Below, one piece after another: positions 33,438-42,350 of a stretch of 64,000 bases of DNA. Positions within the stretch are counted from its first letter, which is position 1. Every line of letters begins with the position of its first letter. Below the pieces are notes generated by a model. The model did no database searches, was not told where the DNA came from, and worked only from the letters and a program-made list of their open reading frames with translations. The DNA lies in NCBI RefSeq assembly GCF_029338175.1, contig NZ_CP119862.1:1116001-1180000 (forward strand), written 5' to 3'. A program made the translations under genes and the position numbers. The stretch is from Citrobacter enshiensis. GTDB lineage: Bacteria > Pseudomonadota > Gammaproteobacteria > Enterobacterales > Enterobacteriaceae.

Positions 33438-34454
33438 TTACCTTAAATTAGCTAAAGGATTTTTTGAAACTGCATCTTCTAAGTGTTCTGGAGAAAAATG
33501 GGCGTAAATCATCGTCATTTTTATATCGGCATGGCCCAGAATATCGCGCAGTACCAGTATGTTTCCGCCATTCATCATAAAATGGCTGGCGAATGTATGA
33601 CGCAGCACGTGAGTGCATTGGCCCTCTGGTAGCTCGATGCCAGCTCGTTTTACTGCTCGTTCAAAGGCTTTTCTGCACGGGGTGAATAGCTTCCCTCTGT
33701 TCTTGGGGAGTTCGTCATACAGATCCTGAGATATCGGCACGGTACGGTTTTTCTTGCCCTTGGTCTTGGTATAGGTGATTCGGTATTTCGATAACTGATG
33801 GCCCTGCAGGTTTTCGGCTTCACTCCATCGTGCGCCGGTGGCCAGGCATATTTTTGCAATCATCAGTAAGCTGGGGCTTTGAGAATCTGCGCAGGCATCT
33901 AATAGGCGCTTAATTTCTTCTGGTGTCAGGAAAGCCAGTTCGCCCTCTGCGATTTTAAATGTTGGCAGCCCGGCGAGCGGATTGGGCGCTGACCAGTGGC
34001 CCAGCTTTTTCAGGGTGCCAAAAACTGATGATAGGTTGCGCTGTTCAAGGTTTACTGTGCGGGGCTTAACGGGTGACATAAGCGCGCCATCTTCATTTCG
34101 CACTTCACCTTTTAGCCGCGCTTCGCGGTATTTCGTAAAGTCACCGGCGGTCAGTTCTGAGGCGATGGGATCACCTAGGCCATTACAGATAATTCTAAGT
34201 TTCGCCATCAGGCGTTTGGGGTCTGCAAGCGTCTGCCCGTAGAGTGAGTGCCATTGCTCTATCACTTCTGACAGATGTCGCCGATCCTCTTTTTCTCCTA
34301 GCCATGGTTTTTTGTTCACTTCATCCATGGTGAAGTTTTCGAATGCTACGGCCTCACCTTTCGTCGCAAATTGTTTGCGCACACGCTTACCGTCGCGCCC
34401 GTTCGGGTAGCACTCGCACAACCATTTTCCGTTTGGTTGCTTTCTGATGGTCAT
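33438..34454 (-). CDS. int: P2-type integrase
   Basis: A 338-residue tyrosine recombinase with an N-terminal arm-binding part (TIRKQPNGKWLCECYPNGRDG). Catalytic residues: Arg in ATGARWSEAENL, H-x-x-R in HVLRHTFASHF, His in LGHADIKM and the nucleophile in TMIYAHF. It integrates the phage at the ssrA 3' end. It is coded 1 bp downstream of cI and so shares the lysogenic leftward transcript. Confidence 0.95.
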   Translation of the reverse strand: MTIRKQPNGKWLCECYPNGRDGKRVRKQFATKGEAVAFENFTMDEVNKKPWLGEKEDRRHLSEVIEQWHSLYGQTLADPKRLMAKLRIICNGLGDPIASELTAGDFTKYREARLKGEVRNEDGALMSPVKPRTVNLEQRNLSSVFGTLKKLGHWSAPNPLAGLPTFKIAEGELAFLTPEEIKRLLDACADSQSPSLLMIAKICLATGARWSEAENLQGHQLSKYRITYTKTKGKKNRTVPISQDLYDELPKNRGKLFTPCRKAFERAVKRAGIELPEGQCTHVLRHTFASHFMMNGGNILVLRDILGHADIKMTMIYAHFSPEHLEDAVSKNPLANLR

Positions 34455-34455
34455 A

Positions 34456-35088
34456 TCAAAGGCTCTTAATTATTTTTAATGCGCGGCCTACAACCTCGAT
34501 ATCATCAAGGTTGCACTCAAAGGATGATTCGTCTTGATGGACCACCAATCTGTTTCCTGGAAGCCGTGTTAGCTTCACGATGCTTTTTATTCCGTCGATA
34601 TCTACCAACCACATACCGTTAACTGGAGGTGTTTGGCTGCGGTCCACTAAATAAGAATCTCCAGAAGTATTCACCAGTAATAGGTTGCTTGAGTCTGAGG
34701 GGAGCAGGCTGGTATCAATGATTGCTTTTCCTGCCTCGACCAATAAACCACTGCTGAGAGTTGCCTTGTCAATTTCAGGGGAAACAAGTTCCGAAAGAGG
34801 TTTAACTTTGCCAGAGTTCACGAAATTGATGTCTTTTTTATGGTCAATATTTGAACCTGGCTCTCCCTGCCCGGTAGTGAGCCACAGTAACGAAACTCCC
34901 GTTTCTAAAGCACACTGAATCACCCATTCCGCCGGAAAGCTATCTCTTAAGTATCTGTTTGCCATGGTGCTTTTGGATGCGCCCAGGTGATCACACAGTT
35001 GTTGTCTGGACTTAAAATCGTAGGCAGCCATTAGTCTATGGATAGCCTCTCTTCCCCCGGTATTCTCGCCAGCTTTCACCTGTATCAT
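34456..35088 (-). CDS. cI: 186-type CI lytic repressor
   Basis: A 210-residue repressor: N-terminal helix-turn-helix (QQLCDHLGASKSTMANRYL), linker, and a C-terminal oligomerisation domain (LLLVNTSGDSYLVDRSQTPPVNG) like 186 and Fels-2 CI. It holds the lytic promoter off by binding the repeats at 35106-35152. There is no self-cleavage Ala-Gly, as expected for a repressor inactivated by an SOS-made antirepressor instead of RecA. Confidence 0.88.
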   Translation of the reverse strand: MIQVKAGENTGGREAIHRLMAAYDFKSRQQLCDHLGASKSTMANRYLRDSFPAEWVIQCALETGVSLLWLTTGQGEPGSNIDHKKDINFVNSGKVKPLSELVSPEIDKATLSSGLLVEAGKAIIDTSLLPSDSSNLLLVNTSGDSYLVDRSQTPPVNGMWLVDIDGIKSIVKLTRLPGNRLVVHQDESSFECNLDDIEVVGRALKIIKSL

Positions 35089-35100
35089 TTTTCAACCCTA

Positions 35101-35152
35101 TTGACGTATCAAATATTGGATCGTAGTATCTCGATGTATCAATTATTGGATC
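35101..35152 (+). promoter_or_regulatory. Lytic promoter with CI operator repeats
   Basis: A promoter-like TTGACG (35101), 17-bp spacer and TAGTAT faces right toward cox. Two 17-bp direct repeats that differ at one base, GTATCAAATATTGGATC (35106-35122) and GTATCAATTATTGGATC (35136-35152), are 30 bp apart (about three helical turns). They are likely CI operators. Confidence 0.7.
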
Positions 35153-35207
35153 AAATAAAACAAGATAAAACGACGTAAACCAAACCTTAACCGAGAGATA
35201 TTGCACT

Positions 35208-35450
35208 ATGAGCACTGATATTTCAATTCGTGTACCAAAAGAGATGGCTACGCCTGCAGAGTTCGCGGAATGGGAAGGAATTTCCCGCGGATCTGTATAC
35301 CAAAAAATTCACCATGGTCATCTTGCTAAGTACATGGTCAAGAAAGAAAAAAACAAAGGTCGCGTAAGCCTGCGTTATCTGATGTACAAAACCGACCAGG
35401 TTCGTGAATCCCTTGGTCATTCCAACTTCCGCGTCATTGTTGGTCAGTAA
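35208..35450 (+). CDS. Cox/Apl-family excisionase-repressor
   Basis: An 80-residue winged-helix protein (PAEFAEWEGISRGSVYQKIHHGHLAKYMV). Cox/Apl proteins represses the lysogenic promoter and act as directionality factor for excision. First gene of the rightward early transcript, which begins at the operator region. Confidence 0.85.
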   Translation: MSTDISIRVPKEMATPAEFAEWEGISRGSVYQKIHHGHLAKYMVKKEKNKGRVSLRYLMYKTDQVRESLGHSNFRVIVGQ

Positions 35451-35482
35451 GTTCAATTATGGGAACTTTATAAGGGGCTTAC

Positions 35483-35992
35483 ATGTTTGATTATAAGATT
35501 TCCAAACATCCGCACTTTGACGAAGCCTGCCGGGCTTTCGCGCTACGCCACAACATGGCGAAACTGGCGGAACGCGTAGGAATGAACGTCCAGACTCTGC
35601 GCAACAAACTGAACCCGGACCAACCACATCAACTCACTCCGCCGGAGATCTGGCTGCTGACTGATATCACAGAGGACTCAACGCTGGTTGACGGTTTTCT
35701 GGCTCAAATCCATTGCCTGCCGTGCGTGCCATTGAATGAAGTGGCAAAAGAGAACCTGCCGCATTACGTCATGAGCGCAACGGCTGAGATTGGACGAGTA
35801 GCAGCTGGCGCCATATCCGGTGATGTAAAAACCAGTGCAGGCCGCCGCGATGTTATCAAAAGCATTAACTCTGTAACACGCCTGATGGCACTCACTGCTG
35901 TTTCATTGCAGGCGCGTTTGCAGGCTAACCCAGCGATGGCAAGCGCGGTGGACACCGTGACGGGCCTCGGTGCTTCGTTCGGTCTGATCTGA
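35483..35992 (+). CDS. cII: 186-type CII activator
   Basis: A 169-residue protein very like 186 CII (DEACRAFALRHNMAKLAERVGMNVQTLRNKLNP carries the HTH). CII activates a leftward promoter that establishes lysogeny. It is second in the early operon, after cox/apl. Confidence 0.9.
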   Translation: MFDYKISKHPHFDEACRAFALRHNMAKLAERVGMNVQTLRNKLNPDQPHQLTPPEIWLLTDITEDSTLVDGFLAQIHCLPCVPLNEVAKENLPHYVMSATAEIGRVAAGAISGDVKTSAGRRDVIKSINSVTRLMALTAVSLQARLQANPAMASAVDTVTGLGASFGLI

Positions 35993-35999
35993 GGTGGCT

Positions 36000-36200
36000 A
36001 TGCTGACTAAAGAACCCTCTTTTGCATCGCTTCTTGTTAAGCAAAGTCCTGCAATGCACTGCGGACATGGCTGGATTATGGGGAAGGATGGCAAGCGCTG
36101 GCATCCAAGCCGCTCTCAGGATGAGCTGCTGGCTGAACTGTCTACTAAAAAGCAGGGGAAACCATGGCTATTGAAGGCGATGCTGCGACTGTTCCGCTAA
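36000..36200 (+). CDS. fil: Fil-type filamentation protein (DUF2724)
   Basis: A 66-residue protein (SFASLLVKQSPAMHCGHGWIMGKDGKRWHPSRSQDELL) of the phage 186 Fil family, which blocks cell division after induction. GAGG precedes the ATG at 36000; the GTG two codons earlier is less likely. Confidence 0.85.
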   Translation: MLTKEPSFASLLVKQSPAMHCGHGWIMGKDGKRWHPSRSQDELLAELSTKKQGKPWLLKAMLRLFR

Positions 36201-36505
36201 GCGCTGGCCTCCGTCTTAATGGGTTAAACCACATCGCGGAATTAAGGGCGAAAGTGTTTGGCTTAAATATTGATTCAGAACTGGAGCGCTTTATTAGCGA
36301 TATGCGGGACCAACGGGATATTAACCATGAGCAGAATAAACGCGCACTAGCCGCAATATTCTTTATGGCAAAGATTCCGGCGGAACGTCATAGCGTCAAT
36401 GTTAGTGAGCTGACGACTGACGAAAAGCGGGAGCTGATTAAAGCAATGAACCATTTCCGTACAGTGGTGAGTTTATTTCCAAATCGGCTATCCATGCCGA
36501 ATTAA
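36164..36505 (+). CDS. DUF5347 phage early protein
   Basis: A 113-residue protein common in Fels-2-like phages (LRLNGLNHIAELRAKVFGL, DINHEQNKRALAAIFFMAKIP). It overlaps fil by 37 bp in another frame and has a GGGGAAACC ribosome binding region inside fil. Function unknown. Confidence 0.8.
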   Translation: MAIEGDAATVPLSAGLRLNGLNHIAELRAKVFGLNIDSELERFISDMRDQRDINHEQNKRALAAIFFMAKIPAERHSVNVSELTTDEKRELIKAMNHFRTVVSLFPNRLSMPN

Positions 36506-36572
36506 CCCACAACCGAAATTAAAGGCGTAAACCCGCCAGGCTTCTTATTGCCCAAATTCAGGAGAAACAACA

Positions 36573-36806
36573 ATGCGAAATATTGAAACCCGTATCACCA
36601 AAACAGGGCCAGATGATGCTGGCCTTAACCAGATGTTGACTGATGCACGGATGGAAGAACGCCGCGCGCGTGCGGAAGTGATGGCAAGCCGCATGGTTAA
36701 TCTGGTTAACCACATCAAAACCAATCAGCTCGACATTAACGAGGCGATGGATCTGCTGTTGCAGGAAAGCGAAATCTACCGCCATCAGGCTATGGAGTTG
36801 CACTAA
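36573..36806 (+). CDS. DUF2732 phage early protein
   Basis: A 77-residue helical protein (EERRARAEVMASRMVNLVNHIKTN) of the DUF2732 family found in P2-like early regions; role unknown. Its stop overlaps the start of the zinc-finger gene by 1 bp. Confidence 0.85.
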   Translation: MRNIETRITKTGPDDAGLNQMLTDARMEERRARAEVMASRMVNLVNHIKTNQLDINEAMDLLLQESEIYRHQAMELH

Positions 36807-37033
36807 TGGCTGACTCAATGGACCTTGTACAACAGCGCGTTGAAGAAGAACGCCAGCGCCACATCCACACCGCCCGCAACAGAACGCCGGGTGTTTCCCG
36901 TGTGCTTTGCATTGATTGCGATGCACCGATCCCGCCAGAACGCCGCCGTGCCATTCCGGGTGTGCAGTGCTGTGTCACTTGTCAGGAGATTGCGGAGCTG
37001 AAAGGCAAACATTACGTAGGCGGTGCTGTATGA
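36806..37033 (+). CDS. TraR/DksA-type zinc finger protein
   Basis: A 75-residue protein with a C4 zinc finger (C35-x2-C38, C56-x2-C59; VLCIDCDAPIPPERRRAIPG) of the TraR/DksA family, orf82-like in P2. Family members bind the RNA polymerase secondary channel. The start overlaps the previous stop, the end overlaps the next ATG. Confidence 0.9.
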   Translation: MADSMDLVQQRVEEERQRHIHTARNRTPGVSRVLCIDCDAPIPPERRRAIPGVQCCVTCQEIAELKGKHYVGGAV

Positions 37034-37326
37034 GCGTCATTCATAGCTTAAAAATTGCACCAGGACATTTTGCATCAGTTATTGCTGGAGAGAAAAAAGC
37101 GGAGTTGCGAATGAACGATCGCAATTTCAAATGTGGTGATTTTATTCTTTTGCGTGAATGGAGGGATGAGTTTACGGGCAATGTTTCGCTTGCCAAAGTG
37201 ACTCACTTATTACCCGTGGGGGATTTCATTATCACGGGTGGTAATTGGGTAGTGATGTCTATTTCTTTGGTTGATGAGAAAGAGGTTCTTCCAATCCTTG
37301 CGGAAATCATGGGGGAAGGGAAATGA
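37030..37326 (+). CDS. DUF3850 (ASCH/PUA-like) protein
   Basis: A 98-residue protein (IHSLKIAPGHFASVIAGEKKAELRMNDR, FKCGDFILLREW) of the DUF3850 family, an ASCH/PUA-like RNA-binding fold. It overlaps both neighbours by 4 bp, showing tight translational coupling. Confidence 0.82.
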   Translation: MSVIHSLKIAPGHFASVIAGEKKAELRMNDRNFKCGDFILLREWRDEFTGNVSLAKVTHLLPVGDFIITGGNWVVMSISLVDEKEVLPILAEIMGEGK

Positions 37327-38180
37327 GCACCATCCTGAAATGGGCGGGTAATAAAACCGCTATCATGCTGGAACTGAAAAAACACCTTCCTGCTGGCCCG
37401 CGACTGGTTGAGCCTTTTGCGGGTTCGTGCGCTGTGATGATGGAGACAGACTATCCTCATTATCTTGTCGCGGATATTAATCCAGACCTGATTAATCTTT
37501 ATCAGGTGATTAAGAATGATGTTGAATACTTCATCAAAGAAGGTAGGTGTATTTTTGAATCCCGTAATGATTCAGAGGCATATTATAAAACGAGACAAGA
37601 GTTTAACTTGCTCCATGGTGGCGCAATTGAACGCGCATTATATTTCTTATATTTAAATCGCCATGGTTATCGCGGACTTTGTCGCTATAACTTGAACGGT
37701 CATTTTAATGTTCCTTACGGTAATTATAAAAATCCGTACTTCCCTGAAAACGAAATACGCGCATTTGCAGAAAAGGCCCAGCGTGCAACGTTTATCTGCG
37801 CCAGCTACGATGAGACACTGGCGTTGCTGCAAGAGGGTGATGTTGTTTACTGCGATCCGCCCTACGACGGTACATTTAGCGGTTATCACACTGCCGGTTT
37901 TACTGAGGATGATCAGTATCGTCTGGCGTCTATTCTTGAGCGCCGGTCATCGGAAGGGCATCCGGTTATTGTGTCCAATAGCGACACCTCTCTGACACGC
38001 TCCCTTTATCGCAATTTCACCCGCCACCGTATCACCGTAAAGCGCAGCATGGGGGTGGCTGCCGGTGATGGTAAGTCTGCAGCGGAAATCATCGCCACCA
38101 AATCAGCAGGCTGGTTTGGTGTTGATTTGGTATCCGGTCCTGATATCTCGGTGGAAGCTGAGGTGCGGGTGTGGCAGTGA
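37323..38180 (+). CDS. dam: Phage DNA adenine methylase (Dam)
   Basis: A 285-residue class D12 methyltransferase with the AdoMet-binding PFAGS (31-35) and catalytic D178-P-P-Y181. The LKWAGNKT N-terminus is typical for Dam. Phage Dam methylates GATC and can shield replicating DNA from host enzymes. It is coupled to the A gene. Confidence 0.93.
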   Translation: MSTILKWAGNKTAIMLELKKHLPAGPRLVEPFAGSCAVMMETDYPHYLVADINPDLINLYQVIKNDVEYFIKEGRCIFESRNDSEAYYKTRQEFNLLHGGAIERALYFLYLNRHGYRGLCRYNLNGHFNVPYGNYKNPYFPENEIRAFAEKAQRATFICASYDETLALLQEGDVVYCDPPYDGTFSGYHTAGFTEDDQYRLASILERRSSEGHPVIVSNSDTSLTRSLYRNFTRHRITVKRSMGVAAGDGKSAAEIIATKSAGWFGVDLVSGPDISVEAEVRVWQ

Positions 38181-40579
38181 GTAAATTCACATTACCTATG
38201 GCACCAACCACCGGCGGCTCTGATGAGGCCGCCGTGGCCTTTCCATGGAATACCCCAAAAAAAGCGGTTAATCCGTATCTGGACCCGGCGGAAGTTGCGC
38301 CGGTGTCTGCGCTTTCAAACCTGATCACTCTTTACGCTACTGATAATGAGCAGGAGCAAAAGCGCCGTGAGGCGCTGAGTGATGAGGTTTGGGAACGCTA
38401 TTTCTTCAATGAATCCCGTGATCCTGTCCAGCGTGAAATGGAACAGGATCGGCTGATTAGCCATGCCAAAATGGCCCGCGAACAACAGCGCGTTAACCCT
38501 GATTTGGTTATTCTGGCTGATGTAAGCGCCATGCCCACCCATATCAGCAAACCTTTGCTGGAGCGGATTAAATACTTCCATAGCCTGGGGCGCCCGAAAG
38601 CGTATTCCCGCTACCTGCGCGAAACTATCAGACCGTGTATTGAACGGCTGGAGCGCGTGCGTGATAGTCAGGTGTCTGCCTCATTCCGGTTCATGGCAAG
38701 CCATGACGGGCTGGAGGGGCTGCTGGTTCTGCCTGAAATGAGTCAGGATCAGGTCAAACGTCTTTCCACGCTGGTTGCGGCACACATGAGCATGTGTCTT
38801 GATGCGGGCTGGGGCGATCTGTCTGCAAGTGATGATGTAGAACTGGAAGAAATCAGGCTGATATGGGAAAAAGTCGCTGCAGAAACTATGCGACTTGAGG
38901 TTATACCACCTGCATTTGAGAAACTGCGCCGCAAGAAACGCCGCCGCAAGCCGGTGCCTTACGAGCTGATCCCGCCGTCGCTGGCGCGCATGTTGTGCGC
39001 AGACTGGTGGTATCGCAAATTGTGGCAGATGCGCTGCGAATGGCGGGAGGAACAACTGCGCGCAGTCTGCCTGGTCAACAAGAAAGCATCGCCGTATGTC
39101 AGCTATGAAGCCGTGATCCACAAACGCGAGCAGCGCCGCAAATCGCTGGAGTTTTTCCAGTCTCACGAACTGGTTAATGCAGACGGCGACACGCTGGATA
39201 TGGAAGACGTGGTGAACGCCAGCAGCAGCAACCCGGCGCACCGTCGTAATGAAATGATGGCCTGCGTGAAAGGACTGGAGCTGATCGCGGAAATGCGCGG
39301 AGACTGCGCAGTGTTCTATACCATCACCTGCCCGTCACGCTTCCACGCAACCCTCAACAACGGCAGACCAAATCCAAAGTGGACCAGTGCCACTGTCCGC
39401 CAGAGCAGTGATTACCTGGTTGATACGTTCGCGGCTTTCCGCAAGGCAATGCACAAAGCCGGGCTGCGCTGGTATGGCGTCCGCGTTGCAGAACCGCACC
39501 ATGACGGCACCGTGCACTGGCACCTGCTGTGCTTCATGCGCAAAAAAGACCGTCGATCCATTACCGCGCTGCTGCGTAAGTTTGCCATACGTGAAGATCG
39601 CGAGGAGCTGGGCAACAATACGGGGCCGCGTTTCAAGTCAGAGCTAATCAACCCGCGCAAGGGCACGCCGACCAGCTATATCGCCAAATACATCAGCAAA
39701 AATATTGACGGACGTGGTCTGGCTAAAGAAATCAGCAAAGAAACCGGCCGATCGCTGCGCGACAGCGCCGAGCATGTTAGTGCCTGGGCGTCACTGCATC
39801 GCGTCCAGCAGTTTCGCTTCTTTGGTATTCCGGGGCGCCAGGCATACCGCGAGCTGCGTTTGCTGGCTGGTCAGGCCGCGAGAGTGCAGGGCGAGCGCAA
39901 AGCGGGTGCGCCGGTACTGGATAACCCGCGTCTGGATGCGGTACTGGCTGCAGCTGATGCGGGCTGCTTTGCCACCTACATCATGAAACAGGGTGGTGTG
40001 CTGGTTCCCCGCAAGCATCACCTTGTCAGAACTGCCTACGAACTTAACGACGAGCCGAGCGCCTACGGCGATCACGGTATCCGTATTTATGGCATCTGGT
40101 CCCCGATTGCAGAGGGCAAGATTTGCACGCACTCGGTGAAGTGGAAAATGGTTCGCAAGGCCGTTGACGTTAAGGAGGCACCAGCCGACCAGGGCGCTTG
40201 CGCCCCTTGGACTCGTGGCAATAACTGTCCCCCTGTTGAAAATTTGAACCAATCAGGGGGAGATCTACCCGATATTAAAACCATGGATGAGAAGGAGTTG
40301 CAGGATTACCTACACAACATGAGCCAGAAGGAGCGGCGGGAGCTTACAGCTCGGTTGAGACTGGTAAAACCGAAGCGGAAAAAAGCATACAAACAGAACA
40401 TTTCGGAACAGCAGCGCCTGCAGCTTGAGACAGAACTGAGTTCCAGAGGGTTCGATGGCAGCGAGGCACAGGTTGACCTGCTTCTGCGCGGCGGCAGCAT
40501 TCCGTCAGGTGCCGGGCTGCGTATTTTTTACCGTAACCAACGGCTGCAGGAAGATGACAAATGGCGTCAATGGTACTGA
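38171..40579 (+). CDS. A: Replication initiation endonuclease gpA
   Basis: An 802-residue P2 A-family rolling-circle initiator. The HUH metal site (DGTVHWHLL, about residue 450) and the paired catalytic tyrosines (YIAKYISKN, about 502) are present. It nicks the phage origin, which in P2 lies inside the A gene, and stays bound to the 5' end. The start is GTG at 38171, overlapping dam; a second GTG lies two codons on. Confidence 0.93.
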   Translation: MAVSKFTLPMAPTTGGSDEAAVAFPWNTPKKAVNPYLDPAEVAPVSALSNLITLYATDNEQEQKRREALSDEVWERYFFNESRDPVQREMEQDRLISHAKMAREQQRVNPDLVILADVSAMPTHISKPLLERIKYFHSLGRPKAYSRYLRETIRPCIERLERVRDSQVSASFRFMASHDGLEGLLVLPEMSQDQVKRLSTLVAAHMSMCLDAGWGDLSASDDVELEEIRLIWEKVAAETMRLEVIPPAFEKLRRKKRRRKPVPYELIPPSLARMLCADWWYRKLWQMRCEWREEQLRAVCLVNKKASPYVSYEAVIHKREQRRKSLEFFQSHELVNADGDTLDMEDVVNASSSNPAHRRNEMMACVKGLELIAEMRGDCAVFYTITCPSRFHATLNNGRPNPKWTSATVRQSSDYLVDTFAAFRKAMHKAGLRWYGVRVAEPHHDGTVHWHLLCFMRKKDRRSITALLRKFAIREDREELGNNTGPRFKSELINPRKGTPTSYIAKYISKNIDGRGLAKEISKETGRSLRDSAEHVSAWASLHRVQQFRFFGIPGRQAYRELRLLAGQAARVQGERKAGAPVLDNPRLDAVLAAADAGCFATYIMKQGGVLVPRKHHLVRTAYELNDEPSAYGDHGIRIYGIWSPIAEGKICTHSVKWKMVRKAVDVKEAPADQGACAPWTRGNNCPPVENLNQSGGDLPDIKTMDEKELQDYLHNMSQKERRELTARLRLVKPKRKKAYKQNISEQQRLQLETELSSRGFDGSEAQVDLLLRGGSIPSGAGLRIFYRNQRLQEDDKWRQWY

Positions 40580-40673
40580 CCGCAAGGCTTTAACAATTCA
40601 TGCTCTTAACGACCTGCGTCAGAGTGTTCTCATTGACGGATAAAAAATATTTTACATTTGAATATCAGGAGTA

Positions 40674-40693
40674 TACTGTATATATAAACAGTG
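40674..40693 (+). promoter_or_regulatory. LexA box upstream of SOS gene pair
   Basis: TACTGTATATATAAACAGTG is a near-ideal LexA operator (CTGT-N8-ACAG). It overlaps a TATACT hexamer with TTTACA upstream, so LexA would block the promoter of the next two genes until DNA damage. Confidence 0.9.
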
Positions 40694-40740
40694 GATATAA
40701 ATACAGGTATTGTGTATCCGTGGTCGTGATAGGAGGGAAG

Positions 40741-40929
40741 ATGCAGGACTATCTTTTGGAGTCGTTGAAGCTCCAGCGCATTGATTTTTTTATTAAGCTT
40801 GTAGCGGCTAGTGAGTGCAGTGACGAAGAAAAGCGGCTGGCTATCCAGTGGGTATCAGAGTTGACTGACGAACTCATGGCGAAAATCCGCAGCCATGAAT
40901 ACAGCCGGTCCATGGATGCAATCAGTTAA
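40741..40929 (+). CDS. SOS-controlled small protein, likely antirepressor part
   Basis: A 62-residue protein from the ATG at 40741, which follows AGGAGGG (MQDYLLESLKLQRIDFFIKL). It lies just after the LexA box, where 186 and Fels-2 carry tum, the antirepressor that inactivates CI. By position it may serve this purpose, together with the DinI-like neighbour. Confidence 0.7.
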   Translation: MQDYLLESLKLQRIDFFIKLVAASECSDEEKRLAIQWVSELTDELMAKIRSHEYSRSMDAIS

Positions 40930-40941
40930 AGGGGAATCAGT

Positions 40942-41175
40942 ATGCGCATTGAAATAATGATCGATAAAGAGCAGAAGATTAGCCTGGCAACACTGGATGC
41001 CCTTGAATCCGAGCTTTACCGTAATTTGTGCCCTCTGTATCCCAAAACGGCAATTCGAATCCGCAAAGGCAGCGCCAATGGCATTGAGCTGAGCGGATTA
41101 AAACTTGATGAAGATAAAAAGCGAGTGATGGAAATTATGCAACAGGTCTGGGAAGATGACAGCTGGTTGCATTGA
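40942..41175 (+). CDS. DinI-like family protein
   Basis: A 77-residue protein with the DinI fold pattern (MRIEIMIDKEQKISLATLDALESEL, YPKTAIRIRKGSANGIELSGL, VMEIMQQVWEDDSWL). In 186 Tum a DinI-like domain forms the C-terminal part. As a separate gene it may tune RecA or assist CI inactivation. It is 12 bp after the previous gene. Confidence 0.88.
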   Translation: MRIEIMIDKEQKISLATLDALESELYRNLCPLYPKTAIRIRKGSANGIELSGLKLDEDKKRVMEIMQQVWEDDSWLH

Positions 41176-41301
41176 GGAACGTTGCTGGCGGTAGTACTTG
41201 ATTCTACCGTCGGCAAGGTTGAACAACGAGCATAGCGAGGCGTTAGTTGATACATTTCTTAGTATAGAATTATCAACTTCCGTTTATTATAAGGCTAATT
41301 T

Positions 41302-42021
41302 ATGACGTCAATTAATAAATTTGGGCTATCAAGAACTATTCCAGAGGCTGTTAAGTTAGAAGTCAGGCAGCGTTGTGGTTTTGGTTGTGTAATCTGTGCA
41401 TCTCCTATTGTTGAATATGAACACGTATTTCCAACTTATGCAGATGCAAAGGAACATTCGCCAGATGCAATTGCCCTGCTTTGCCCTACATGCCATGCAA
41501 AAGTAACTAAGCGTATTTACTCAAAAGAAAAAGTTACTAACGCAATGCAATCTCCTGCTGCATTAAAGAATGGAAAAGTTGTCGATATATTGGATTTTTC
41601 GGACCGACATCCAGTGATAATTTTCGGTGGCGCTGTTTTTGAAGATTGTACGATTCCCATCATGTTCAAAAATGAGGCTTTGTTGACTATAGAAAAAGAA
41701 AGCAATGTCTTTCTAATTTCTGGTAAATTTTATGATAGTAAGGGAATCGTTAATCTTGAATTGATTAAAAATGAGTGGGTGTGCAGTGCACGGCATTGGG
41801 ATATTCAAGTTGTTGGACCAAGAATTATAATTATAGAGAAAAAGAAAGGCCCTCGTTTAATTCTAAAGGTTGAAGCGCCTGAAAAATTAATTGTGCAAAA
41901 GCTCGATATGTTGGTTAAAGGTACAAGAATTGTCGGGGATGAGCACAGGTTAAGGGTTGGTCCGCATGTTTTTCAAAACTGTGAAGCTTCTAACTGTGAC
42001 ATTGGATTCTGCTTTGATTAA
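41302..42021 (+). CDS. HNH-type nuclease-like protein, prophage cargo
   Basis: A 239-residue protein. The N-terminal 70 residues form a zinc-braced HNH/beta-beta-alpha site: C29-x2-C32, E40-H41, and C61-P-T-C64-H65 (RQRCGFGCVICASPIVEYEHVFP, LLCPTCHAKV). The remaining 170 residues look beta-rich and are unrecognised. It occupies the place of tin/old in P2, where lysogens carry exclusion genes, and is AT-rich (about 37 percent GC) compared with phage core genes. A role against competing phages is inference. Confidence 0.75.
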   Translation: MTSINKFGLSRTIPEAVKLEVRQRCGFGCVICASPIVEYEHVFPTYADAKEHSPDAIALLCPTCHAKVTKRIYSKEKVTNAMQSPAALKNGKVVDILDFSDRHPVIIFGGAVFEDCTIPIMFKNEALLTIEKESNVFLISGKFYDSKGIVNLELIKNEWVCSARHWDIQVVGPRIIIIEKKKGPRLILKVEAPEKLIVQKLDMLVKGTRIVGDEHRLRVGPHVFQNCEASNCDIGFCFD

Positions 42022-42154
42022 TTTATCTTATTAAATAAAACTCTTTCCCATTTGCTGATTTAGCATTTAACTCCAGCAATGTGCTTATATTTGAGCTGAT
42101 GCATACCTATGCCGCATGAATTCGCATGATCGTTTGATGATCGTTTTTGCTGAG

Positions 42155-42178
42155 GCCCGCCAGTTCTGGTGGGCTTTT
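42155..42178 (+). terminator. Terminator at right end of early region
   Basis: Stem GCCCGCCA/TGGTGGGC (one wobble) followed by TTTT, between the HNH gene and cos. Confidence 0.7.
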
Positions 42179-42223
42179 GCTTATGTCATGCACCTGCATG
42201 AAAACCGCTACATAAAGCGGGCA

Positions 42224-42242
42224 GGCGTGGCGGGGATACGAG
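42224..42242. other. cos site
   Basis: GGCGTGGCGGGGATACGAG resembles the 19-base cohesive end of P2-like phages (GGCGAGGCGGGGAAAG in P2) and lies at the expected place between the early region and Q. Flanking GCGCGCGC is a small palindrome. Confidence 0.75.
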
Positions 42243-42350
42243 CGCGCGCTCGTGGTTGAGTTAATGGATTTGTGGTATCAAATGGGGCAAGTTTTCTAGC
42301 CGTTGGTTCTCAATGGTTATGCACATTTTTCCGATAGGAGATGGATTGGC

